This document shows positions 1 to 6,150 of a stretch of DNA of 6,811 nt, piece after piece. Under the pieces are notes generated by a model. That model ran no database searches. It saw nothing but the letters and a program-made list of their open reading frames with translations, and was not told where the DNA came from. Source of the DNA: Solirubrobacterales bacterium (GTDB lineage: Bacteria; Actinomycetota; Thermoleophilia; Solirubrobacterales; Solirubrobacteraceae). How positions within the stretch are numbered: the stretch's first letter is position 1; each line of letters opens with the position of its first letter. The stretch covers positions 1 to 6,811 of the forward strand of contig JACDAP010000031.1 of assembly GCA_013695395.1 (NCBI GenBank), given 5' to 3'. The position numbers and the translations under genes are program-made.

Positions 1-45
1 TCCACCCACTTTCCTGTTCAGCCCACCGACCGCTAGGAACCCGTC

Positions 46-1116
46 GTGGCTACCGCCGAAGCACCTCCGATGCCCGCGGCTGCACCGTCCAGCAGCCGCA
101 AGCTCATCGCCGACCTGGCGAACAAGTACGGCCTCTACTTCGTCCTCATCGCGCCGCTGGTCGCCTTCGGGATCAAGGATCTGTCAGAGCAGGGCAACCT
201 GTCACGGCTGGCCACGAACATCTTCGAGGGGCTCTCCAACGGCTCGATCTGGGCCTTGATCGCCGTCGGCTACACGCTCGTCTACGGGATCATCGAGCTG
301 ATCAACTTCGCCCACGGCGATACGTTCATGATCGGCTCGTTCGTCTCGGTCGGCCTCTGGGGCACGTTCGGCCTCACCCTCGTCACCGGCCCGCTGGGCC
401 TCGTGGTCGGGCTGCTGCTGACGCTGATCATCGCCATGGTCACCTGCGGAGCGCTGAACGTCATGATCGAGAAGGTCGCCTACCGGCCGCTGCGCGGCGC
501 GTCGAAGCTCGCGCCGCTCATCACCGCGGTCGGCTTCTCCTTCATCCTGCAGAACGTCGGCCTGCTCTGGCTCGGCGGCTCGCCCAAGGGCGTCCCCGAC
601 CTGCTCCGCGCCCAGCAGGAGGTGGCCACCGTCCTCGGTGTGCGCATCCAGCGCGCGGACCTGCTGGCCATCGCGGTCACCATCCCGCTCGTCCTGCTGA
701 TGGTCACCTTCATCACGAAGAGCCGCCTGGGCAAGGCGATGCGCGCGACCGCGCAGGATCCGGATGCTGCGCGACTGCAGGGGATCAACGTCGACACCAC
801 CATCTCCCTGACGTTCCTGATCGGCGGGATGCTCGCCGGCGCAGCGGGCCTGATCTACGCCCTCTACCAGACGACCGTCTGGTTCTTCCAGGGCTTCCAG
901 GCCGGGCTGATCGCCTTCACCGCCGCCGTCATGGGCGGCATCGGCAACCTCAAGGGCGCAGTCCTGGGCGGGCTGATCATCGGGATCGTCCAACAGACCT
1001 CGGACAACCGGATCGGGGCGGAATGGACGCCCGCGATCGTGTTCAGCTACCTGGTGCTGGTCATGGTGTTCAAGCCCTCTGGGCTCATCGGAGAAGAGAC
1101 GAGGGAGGCGGGCTGA
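46..1116 (+). CDS. livH: LivH-type branched-chain amino acid ABC transporter permease
   Basis: One of the two membrane permeases of a HAAT-family importer, expected to form the translocation channel in the cytoplasmic membrane with the LivM subunit encoded next. The 356-residue protein shows the family landmarks in order: GYTLVYGI (75-82) and LINFAHGD (85-92) in the first conserved segment, AYRPLRGASKLAPLIT (145-160), the cytoplasmic coupling loop KSRLGKAMRATAQDPDAARL (225-244), GFQAGLIAFTAAVMGGIGNL (283-302) and a C-terminal FKPSGLIGE (342-350). Several hydrophobic helices lie between these. The N-terminus is longer than in a minimal LivH: about 28 Ala/Pro/Ser-rich residues, then an extra hydrophobic segment near 29-43 before the conserved core at about 60. 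The GTG start is supported by an AGGA at 35-38 with 7-base spacing. The transported substrate cannot be read from the permease; other HAAT systems carry amides or urea. The stop overlaps the livM start by one base. Confidence 0.95.
   Translation: MATAEAPPMPAAAPSSSRKLIADLANKYGLYFVLIAPLVAFGIKDLSEQGNLSRLATNIFEGLSNGSIWALIAVGYTLVYGIIELINFAHGDTFMIGSFVSVGLWGTFGLTLVTGPLGLVVGLLLTLIIAMVTCGALNVMIEKVAYRPLRGASKLAPLITAVGFSFILQNVGLLWLGGSPKGVPDLLRAQQEVATVLGVRIQRADLLAIAVTIPLVLLMVTFITKSRLGKAMRATAQDPDAARLQGINVDTTISLTFLIGGMLAGAAGLIYALYQTTVWFFQGFQAGLIAFTAAVMGGIGNLKGAVLGGLIIGIVQQTSDNRIGAEWTPAIVFSYLVLVMVFKPSGLIGEETREAG
1101..1108 (+). promoter_or_regulatory. Strong Shine-Dalgarno site of livM
   Basis: The run GAGGGAGG lies inside the last codons of livH, 7 bases before the ATG at 1116. 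It is the strongest ribosome binding site in the window and fixes the livM start. The reading frame is open further upstream, to an ATG at 1023, but that stretch is simply the shifted frame of livH. Confidence 0.8.
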
Positions 1117-2333
1117 TGGCCATCGCAAACCCGACGGACCAGGCACCGTCCACCAAGAAGTACTCGCTGGACAGCGGAATCCCGCCGATCGTCGGTAAGC
1201 TCGCCTTCCTGGCCATCGCGATCTTCGCGATTCTCATGCCGTTCCTGTTCGACCCGATCGCGGGCTTCATGGATGACTCGATCACCGCCTTGGCCTTCGT
1301 GATCATGGCGCTCGGGCTGAACGTGGTCGTCGGCTTCGCCGGTCTCCTCGACCTCGGCTACGTCGCGTTCTTCGCGCTCGGCGCCTACTCCGTCGGTTGG
1401 TTCGCCTCGGGGTTCTTCGCCGACGCCAACGTGCACATCGGCGTGACCGGGTTCATCACCAACATCCCCGGGATCCACGCGAACTTCCTGATCGTCCTCG
1501 TGGCCGCGATGATCGTCTGCATGATCGGCGGGGTCATCATCGGCCTGCCGACCCTGCGCCTGCGCGGCGACTACATCGCGATCGTCACGCTGGCCTTCGG
1601 GGAGATCATCCGGGTCTTCGCCGTCAACGGTGACCAGATCAACCTGCCGTTCGGCGAGTCGGCCAAGCTCACGGCCGGGGTCAACGGCATCACGCCGGTC
1701 GACCAGGTCCAACTGCCGCTCCCGAACTTCGCGGACCCCGGCATCCAGCTGTTCCAGTTCGGTCAGTTGAATCTCCGCCCGTGGTACTGGTTCGCGCTCA
1801 CGCTCGTGTTCATCACGCTGTTCGTGGTCATCCGTCTGCGTGACTCACGGCTCGGCCGGGCGTGGATCGCGCTCCGGGAGGACGAGGTCGCCGCCGCCTC
1901 GATGGGCGTTCCGCTGGTCAAGACGAAGCTCTACGCCTACGCGGTCGGCGCGGCGATCGGCGGGGTCTCCGGTGCCTTCCAAGCCTCCTACCTGAGCACG
2001 GTCAACGCCGACCAGTTCAAGTTCTCCTTCTCGATCTTCGTGCTCGCCATGGTGATCCTCGGCGGCCTCGGATCGGTCTGGGGCGTCGTCGTCGGCGCGC
2101 TCCTGCTCTCCCTCATCAACTCCTACCTGATCCCGGACATCTTCCGGACGGTGCCCAAGGACCTGTTCGGGCTCGACTTCGAGCTCACCGACCTCGGCTT
2201 CGGCATCTTCGGCTTCCTGCTGCTGATCGTGATGGTGCTGCGTCCCGAGGGCCTCGTGCCGGAGCGACGACGACAGATCGAGCTGCACCAGGACATAGAC
2301 GCCGGCGAGACGTCCTTCGAGGTGCGCACATGA
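1116..2333 (+). CDS. livM: LivM-type branched-chain amino acid ABC transporter permease
   Basis: Second membrane permease of the HAAT importer, partner of LivH. The 405-residue protein begins with about 25 polar residues, then hydrophobic segments from about 28. Family landmarks are ALGLNVVVGFAGLLDLGYVA (65-84), GLPTLRLRGDYIAIVTLAFG (143-162), the cytoplasmic coupling loop DSRLGRAWIALREDEVAAAS (243-262), ILGGLGSVWGVVVGA (314-328) and LRPEGLVPERRR (375-386). Between about 167 and 222 lies a long, less hydrophobic loop containing the LTAGVNGI stretch, which in this family faces the binding-protein side. After 386 the tail is short, polar and acidic. The ATG shares one base with the livH stop (TGATG) and is preceded by GAGGGAGG, so I take 1116 rather than the upstream in-frame ATG at 1023. 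The stop overlaps the livG start in an ATGA, which suggests coupled, stoichiometric synthesis. Confidence 0.95.
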   Translation: MAIANPTDQAPSTKKYSLDSGIPPIVGKLAFLAIAIFAILMPFLFDPIAGFMDDSITALAFVIMALGLNVVVGFAGLLDLGYVAFFALGAYSVGWFASGFFADANVHIGVTGFITNIPGIHANFLIVLVAAMIVCMIGGVIIGLPTLRLRGDYIAIVTLAFGEIIRVFAVNGDQINLPFGESAKLTAGVNGITPVDQVQLPLPNFADPGIQLFQFGQLNLRPWYWFALTLVFITLFVVIRLRDSRLGRAWIALREDEVAAASMGVPLVKTKLYAYAVGAAIGGVSGAFQASYLSTVNADQFKFSFSIFVLAMVILGGLGSVWGVVVGALLLSLINSYLIPDIFRTVPKDLFGLDFELTDLGFGIFGFLLLIVMVLRPEGLVPERRRQIELHQDIDAGETSFEVRT

Positions 2334-3190
2334 GTCCGTCCGAGGCGGCCGACCAGTCGGCCCGCAAGGCCAAGGACGAGGACGTCCTGAAGCCGAGGAA
2401 ACGTGTCGAGCTCGCGCCGGGGGCGCCGCTCATGGACATCGAGAACGCGACGAAGATCTTCGGCGGCCTGACCGCCGTCTCCGACATCACGTTCACCATC
2501 CCCCAGAACGCGATCGTCTCGGTCATCGGGCCCAACGGCGCGGGCAAGACCACGTTCTTCAACATGCTCACGGGCCTCTACAAGCCCTCGATGGGTCGGA
2601 TCGTCTTCCTCGGCAAGGACGTCACGGGTACGCGCCCCGACATCATCACACGCATGGGCGTGGCGCGGACGTTCCAGAACATCCGCCTGTTCGGGACGAT
2701 GACCGCGCTCGAGAACGTGATGGTCGGCCAGCACACCCGGATGCGGGCCGGGGTCTGGGGCTCGATCCTGCGGACGCCGCGCGTGCGGCGGGAGGAGGAG
2801 CGGGTCCGCGAGATCGGCCGGGAGATCCTCGCCGAGGTCGGGATGCCGAAGAGCTCCTTCGACCAACTCGCGATCAACCTCTCCTACGGCGACCAGCGCC
2901 GTGTGGAGATCGCCCGGGCCCTGGCCTCCGAGCCGCGGCTGCTGCTGCTCGACGAGCCGACCGCCGGCATGAACCCGAACGAGTCCCACCAGCTCACCGG
3001 GCTGATGCGCAAGCTGCGCGACGAGCGGGACCTCTCGATCCTGCTCATCGAGCACGACATGAAGGTCGTCATGGACGTTTCGGAGCGCGTCACCGTCTTG
3101 GACCACGGCATCAAGATCGCGGAGGGCGAGCCGACGGCCGTTCGGGCCGATCCCGCCGTCGTCGAGGCCTACCTCGGAAAGCAGGGATAG
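2330..3190 (+). CDS. livG: LivG-type ABC transporter ATP-binding protein
   Basis: Cytoplasmic ATPase that, with LivF, powers the LivHM permease pair. The 286-residue protein has Walker A GPNGAGKTT (67-75), Q-loop TFQNIRLFGTMTALENV (114-130, Q116), signature LSYGDQRR (184-191), Walker B LLLLDEPTAGMNPNE (204-218, catalytic E209) and the switch histidine H242 in LIEHDM. The insertion between Q-loop and signature, and the C-terminal AEGEPTAVRADPAVVEAYLG, are typical of LivG rather than LivF. The ABC core starts near residue 35 (LMDIENATKIFGG), leaving a charged Lys/Glu/Asp-rich leader of about 34 residues. I chose 2330 because it forms an ATGA overlap with livM and has GAGGT at 2319-2323 with 6-base spacing. 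An internal ATG at 2432 would give a conventional LivG length but has no clear ribosome binding site. Confidence 0.95.
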   Translation: MSPSEAADQSARKAKDEDVLKPRKRVELAPGAPLMDIENATKIFGGLTAVSDITFTIPQNAIVSVIGPNGAGKTTFFNMLTGLYKPSMGRIVFLGKDVTGTRPDIITRMGVARTFQNIRLFGTMTALENVMVGQHTRMRAGVWGSILRTPRVRREEERVREIGREILAEVGMPKSSFDQLAINLSYGDQRRVEIARALASEPRLLLLDEPTAGMNPNESHQLTGLMRKLRDERDLSILLIEHDMKVVMDVSERVTVLDHGIKIAEGEPTAVRADPAVVEAYLGKQG

Positions 3191-3194
3191 CGCC

Positions 3195-3905
3195 ATGGCG
3201 CTCCTCGAAGTCGACGACATCCAGACCTACTACGGCAACATCCAGGCGCTGAAGAGCATCTCGCTGACCGTGGAGGAGGGCGAGATCGTCACCCTCATCG
3301 GCTCCAACGGTGCCGGGAAGTCCACGACGCTGCGTTCGATCTCCGGGCTCTCGCCGATCCGCTCCGGCGCGATCCGTTTCGAGGGTGAGGACATCTCGGC
3401 CACCCCGCCGCAGCAGATCGTCGCCAAGGGGATCTCGCAGTCTCCTGAGGGCCGCAAGTGCTTCCAGCGCATGACCGTGCGCGAGAACCTCGATCTCGGC
3501 GCCTACCTGCGCAACGACAAGGCCGAGATCAACAGCGACATGGATCGCGTCTTCGACCTGTTCCCACGGCTGAAGGAGCGCGAGAAGCAGAAGGCGGGCA
3601 CGATGTCCGGCGGGGAGCAGCAGATGCTCGCCATCGGCCGGGCCCTCATGGCCAAGCCGCGCCTGCTGCTTCTCGACGAGCCCTCCATGGGCATCGCGCC
3701 GATCCTCGTCGACCGCATCTACGAGACGATCGTCGAGATCAACAAGCAGGGCACGACGATCCTGCTCGTGGAGCAGAACGCGAACTACGGGCTCGGGGTC
3801 TCGAACCGGGCCTACGTGCTCGAGACCGGGACGGTCGCCTTGGCCGACACGTCCGCCTCGCTGCGCGAGAACCCCGACGTGCAAGCCGCCTACCTCGGAG
3901 CCTGA
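3195..3905 (+). CDS. livF: LivF-type ABC transporter ATP-binding protein
   Basis: Second cytoplasmic ATPase of the HAAT importer, expected to pair with LivG. At 236 residues it has the usual LivF length and almost no N-terminal extension. Visible motifs are Walker A GSNGAGKST (36-44), the LivF-type segment SPEGRKCFQRMTVREN (83-98), signature MSGGEQQ (137-143), Walker B LLLLDEPSMGIAP (157-169, catalytic E162) and LLVEQNA (190-196). Position 194, where LivG has the switch histidine, is Gln; this is the normal state of LivF proteins and not a defect. The C-terminal ENPDVQAAYLGA is also family-typical. The ATG follows the livG stop by 4 bases and has AGGGA at 3183-3187 with 7-base spacing, so it sits in the same operon. 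Confidence 0.96.
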   Translation: MALLEVDDIQTYYGNIQALKSISLTVEEGEIVTLIGSNGAGKSTTLRSISGLSPIRSGAIRFEGEDISATPPQQIVAKGISQSPEGRKCFQRMTVRENLDLGAYLRNDKAEINSDMDRVFDLFPRLKEREKQKAGTMSGGEQQMLAIGRALMAKPRLLLLDEPSMGIAPILVDRIYETIVEINKQGTTILLVEQNANYGLGVSNRAYVLETGTVALADTSASLRENPDVQAAYLGA

Positions 3906-3908
3906 CCC

Positions 3909-4160
3909 GTGACCGCCGTCCTGATCGCCCCGCTCGCCCTGCTCGGGGCCACCGCGCTCTACCTGCTGCTCGGTTGGCTCGTCTGCGCGATCGTCGCCAG
4001 CTACCTCTCCGAGCGCAAGGGCTACACCGACAAGCCGGGCCTCGCCGCCGGCCTGATCCTGTACCCGCTCGGTCCGATCATCTTCCTGCTCATCCCGGCC
4101 AAGAAGGACTCGGCCTGGAAGAAGCAGGGGATCTTCGGCAACAAGATCAAGGGCCGCTGA
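3909..4160 (+). CDS. Small two-helix membrane protein, function unknown, at the end of the liv operon
   Basis: I do not recognise a characterised family. The 83-residue product has two predicted membrane segments: a Leu/Ala-rich one from about 3 to 31 and a second from about 46 to 63 (GLAAGLILYPLGPIIFLLIP). A polar loop SERKGYTDKPG (34-44) separates them, and the C-terminus is strongly basic and Lys-rich (65-83). The loop-helix-Pro pattern (KGYTDKPG followed by a hydrophobic stretch ending in IPAKK) resembles that of many small uncharacterised bacterial membrane proteins. The GTG start lies 3 bases after the livF stop, with GGAG at 3897-3900 and 8-base spacing, so it is very likely co-transcribed and translationally coupled with the transporter. 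Codon use matches its neighbours, which supports a real gene. A role as an accessory to LivHM is inference from position only; a housekeeping small protein that happens to be last in the operon is equally possible. Confidence 0.75.
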   Translation: MTAVLIAPLALLGATALYLLLGWLVCAIVASYLSERKGYTDKPGLAAGLILYPLGPIIFLLIPAKKDSAWKKQGIFGNKIKGR

Positions 4161-4178
4161 ACCGCGCGCCACCGGTTC

Positions 4179-4206
4179 GGCCGCGCTCGCTCGGTCGGTC
4201 GCGGTT
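4179..4206 (+). terminator. Weak GC-rich hairpin after the liv operon, possible terminator
   Basis: CCGCG at 4181-4185 can pair with CGCGG at 4200-4204, extendable by two G-T pairs (4179-4180 with 4205-4206), around a 14-base loop. It lies 18 bases after the stop of the small membrane protein. No T-run follows, so an intrinsic terminator is poorly supported; in such GC-rich DNA a stem this short can arise by chance. It is listed only because this is the natural boundary between the two units. Confidence 0.2.
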
Positions 4207-4240
4207 CGCAGGCCGCAGGGACCCCGCCCGCGCCCCGCGG

Positions 4241-4246
4241 TAGGCT
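4241..4246 (+). promoter_or_regulatory. Candidate -10 box of the trpD-trpC unit
   Basis: TAGGCT fits the TANNNT pattern of -10 elements in high-GC actinobacteria and stands out in a run of almost pure G and C. It would place the transcript start near 4253, leaving about 6 bases before the trpD ATG at 4259. No clear -35 is visible. trpD has no proper Shine-Dalgarno sequence (only GAG directly touching the ATG), which fits a very short leader. Confidence 0.4.
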
Positions 4247-4258
4247 GCCCACGCTGAG

Positions 4259-5287
4259 ATGCCGCACGAGGTCCTGACCCAGGCGATCGACTCGCTCGCC
4301 TCCCGCACGGACCTCTCCCAGGAGCAGGCAGGCGCGGTGCTGGCCGAGATCATGGGCGGCGCCGCCTCCGAGGTGCAGATCGCCGCGTTCCTGATCGCGC
4401 TGCGCGCCAAGGGGGAGACCGCGGCCGAGCTCGCCGGGCTGGCCGGGACGATGCGGTCGTTCGCCACCCCCGTCTCGAGCACCCGCGAGGACCTGCTCGA
4501 CACCGCGGGGACCGGTGGCGGGCGCTCGAGCTTCAACGTCTCGACCACCGCCGCGCTCATCGCCGCCGGAGCGGGCTGCGCGGTGGCCAAGCACGGCAAT
4601 CGCTCGGCCACGAGCGCGTCCGGCTCGGCTGACGTGCTCGAGGCGCTGGGGGCGAGGATCGACCTGACACCGGAGGCCGTCGGGCGCTGCATCGACGAGG
4701 CGGGCTTCGGCTTCATGTTCGCCCCCGCCCACCACGCGGCCACCCGCTTCGTCGTGCCAGTGCGCAAGGAGCTCGCCGTGCGGACCGTCTTCAACTTCCT
4801 CGGCCCGCTCACGAACCCCGCCGGCGCGCGCCGTCAGCTGATCGGCGTCTCCGACCCGGGCATGCTCGAGGTCGTCGCCGGCGCCCTCGCGCGGCTGGAC
4901 TGCGAGCGGGCGCTGGTAGTGTCGAGCGAGGATGGACTCGACGAGATGAGCACGTCGGCCGCGACGCAGGTCGTCGAGGTCAACGGGACCGAGCTGCGGC
5001 GCTACGTGGTCGCCGCCGCCGACGTCGGCCTGCCGCCGGGCGACCCCGCGGCGATCCTCGGCGGAAGCCCCAGGGAGAACGCAACCGTCACGCGCCGGGT
5101 GCTCGAGGGAACCCGTGGCCCCGCCCGGGACATCGCCGTGCTGAACGCGGGCGCCGCGATCTATGCGGCCGGCCGGGCGCAGGACCTGCCCGAAGGCGTC
5201 GCCGCCGCCCAGGAGGCCGTCGACGACGGCCGCGCGGCGCAGGCGCTCGACCGCTACCTCGTCATCTCGCAGGAGTCCGCCACATGA
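4259..5287 (+). CDS. trpD: Anthranilate phosphoribosyltransferase
   Basis: Transfers the phosphoribosyl group of PRPP to anthranilate, giving N-(5'-phosphoribosyl)anthranilate, the second step of tryptophan synthesis from chorismate. The 342-residue cytosolic protein has the helical N-terminal domain (about 4-67: DLSQEQA, IMGGAASEVQIAAFLIALRA, KGET) and then the PRPP-binding catalytic domain. Landmarks are DTAGTGG (81-87), FNVSTTAAL (92-100), KHGNRSATSASGSADVLEAL (111-130), RTVFNFLGPLTNPAG (175-189) with the expected anthranilate-site Arg175, the metal-binding DE pair in GLDEMS (226-231), and NAGAAIYAAG (296-305) near the C-terminus. The usual GTGGD loop here reads GTGG then GRSSF, one residue short, with the Asp absent. 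HPAM-like sequence is replaced by HAAT (159-162). No trpG fusion is present. Length is normal for TrpD. The ATG at 4259 matches the family N-terminus. The stop overlaps trpC in ATGA. Confidence 0.96.
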   Translation: MPHEVLTQAIDSLASRTDLSQEQAGAVLAEIMGGAASEVQIAAFLIALRAKGETAAELAGLAGTMRSFATPVSSTREDLLDTAGTGGGRSSFNVSTTAALIAAGAGCAVAKHGNRSATSASGSADVLEALGARIDLTPEAVGRCIDEAGFGFMFAPAHHAATRFVVPVRKELAVRTVFNFLGPLTNPAGARRQLIGVSDPGMLEVVAGALARLDCERALVVSSEDGLDEMSTSAATQVVEVNGTELRRYVVAAADVGLPPGDPAAILGGSPRENATVTRRVLEGTRGPARDIAVLNAGAAIYAAGRAQDLPEGVAAAQEAVDDGRAAQALDRYLVISQESAT

Positions 5288-6084
5288 ACGTCCTGGAACG
5301 CATCGTCGAGAGCACGCAGAAGGAGGTCCGGCGCCGGCGCAAGGCCGTTCCCCTGGCCGAGCTCGAGGCACACCTGGCCGCCCGGGGCGACGACCGCCCG
5401 TTCTCGGAGGCGTTGACCCGCCCGGGGATCTCGGTGATCGCCGAGCACAAGCGACGATCGCCCTCGGCCGGCGAGATCCGCGCGGGATCCACGGTCGAGG
5501 AGATCGTGGCCGCCTACGAGCGCGGCGGTGCGGCCGCCCTGTCGATCCTCACCGAGGGACCCCACTTCGCCGGGGGACTCGAGGATCTCACCGCCGCACA
5601 GGACGCCTGTCGCCTGCCGATCCTCCGCAAGGACTTCATCGTCGACCCGTACCAGGTCTACGAGTCTGCGGCCTGGGGGGCAGACGCCATCCTGCTCATC
5701 GTCGCCGCGCTCGACGAGAAGGAGCTGAAGAGCCTCTTCCGGGAGGCGCTCGACCTGGATCTCGACGTGCTCGTCGAGGTGCACGACGAGGAAGAGCTCG
5801 AGCGCGCGCTCGAGGAGCTCGACGCCGACGTCATCGGCATCAACAACCGCGACCTCACCGACTTCTCGGTCGACATCGAGCGGACCTTCGAGCTGCTCGC
5901 CGACATCCCGGCGGGAAAGACCGTCGTCTCGGAGTCCGGCTTCCACGCGCGGGAGCAGCTCGAGGAGCTCGAACGGGTGGGGGTCGACGCCGTGCTCATC
6001 GGGGAGAGCCTGATGCGTGCGCCCGAGCCCGAGGCGGCGCTGCGCGAGCTCACGGGCCTCCACGAGGGCTCTGAGCCGCTGTAG
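5284..6084 (+). CDS. trpC: Indole-3-glycerol phosphate synthase
   Basis: Converts 1-(o-carboxyphenylamino)-1-deoxyribulose 5-phosphate to indole-3-glycerol phosphate with loss of CO2 and water; it acts after TrpF. The 266-residue protein is a single TIM barrel with an N-terminal helix (ERIVESTQKEVRRRR, 5-19). The catalytic set known from Sulfolobus IGPS is all present: E54 and K56 in IAEHKRRSPS (52-61), K116 in LRKDFIVDPYQV (114-125), E165 in LVEVHDEEE (163-171), N187 in IGINNRDL (184-191), and E217/S218 in VVSESGF (214-220). The phosphate-site LIGESLM lies at 238-244. It is monofunctional: trpF is a separate downstream gene and not fused as in enteric bacteria. The ATG overlaps the trpD stop by 4 bases and has AGGAG at 5271-5275 with 8-base spacing, so translation is coupled to trpD. 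Confidence 0.97.
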   Translation: MNVLERIVESTQKEVRRRRKAVPLAELEAHLAARGDDRPFSEALTRPGISVIAEHKRRSPSAGEIRAGSTVEEIVAAYERGGAAALSILTEGPHFAGGLEDLTAAQDACRLPILRKDFIVDPYQVYESAAWGADAILLIVAALDEKELKSLFREALDLDLDVLVEVHDEEELERALEELDADVIGINNRDLTDFSVDIERTFELLADIPAGKTVVSESGFHAREQLEELERVGVDAVLIGESLMRAPEPEAALRELTGLHEGSEPL

Positions 6085-6114
6085 GCGGCTGAGCGCCCGA
6101 AGCGGCACCGGGCG
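6074..6114 (+). terminator. Two tandem GC hairpins between trpC and trpF
   Basis: The first perfect 6-bp stem pairs AGCCGC (6074-6079) with GCGGCT (6085-6090); its 5-base loop contains the trpC stop codon. Four bases later CGCCCG (6094-6099) pairs with CGGGCG (6109-6114) around a 9-base loop. There is no true T-run, though the pyrimidine stretch TCCTCTCT follows at 6131-6138. They could slow or end transcription, or protect the trpCD message. In sequence this rich in G and C, chance stems are common. Confidence 0.3.
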
Positions 6115-6137
6115 GGGGCTGCCGGGCGGCTCCTCTC

Positions 6138-6143
6138 TACGAT
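6138..6143 (+). promoter_or_regulatory. Candidate -10 box for a leaderless trpF transcript
   Basis: TACGAT fits TANNNT, with the strong TA...AT form. Its last T is 7 bases before position 6150, so a transcript would begin at or one base before the GTG at 6151. This is the spacing expected for leaderless actinobacterial genes. No -35 is evident, which is common for such promoters. The box overlaps the alternative ATG at 6142 and so argues against that start. Confidence 0.45.
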
Positions 6144-6150
6144 GGCGGGC

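Noticed and set aside
1..36. Possible tail of an upstream gene ending in TAG at 34-36
   Set aside because: The frame is open, but it covers only 11 codons with codons (TTT, CCT, GTT) unlike the neighbours, so it cannot be told from an intergenic region; the binding-protein gene may lie further upstream.
1023..1115. Upstream in-frame ATG that would extend LivM by 31 residues
   Set aside because: The extra residues are the shifted frame of livH and look nothing like LivM, and ATG 1116 has a strong Shine-Dalgarno and a TGATG junction.
3774..3779. Gln in place of the switch His in LivF (residue 194)
   Set aside because: Gln at this place (LVEQNA) is the family norm for LivF; LivG keeps the His, so it is not a defect.
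3111..4172. Long open frame (353 codons) on the minus strand opposite livF and the small membrane gene
   Set aside because: Its translation is rich in Arg, Gly, Asp and Glu without family motifs, and it mirrors well-supported + strand genes. High-GC codon bias produces such antisense frames.
4022..5371. 449-codon minus-strand open frame opposite trpD
   Set aside because: Low-complexity Arg/Gly/Ala-rich composition, no recognisable domain, and it lies fully across trpD and the 4161-4258 gap; a shadow of GC-biased coding sequence.
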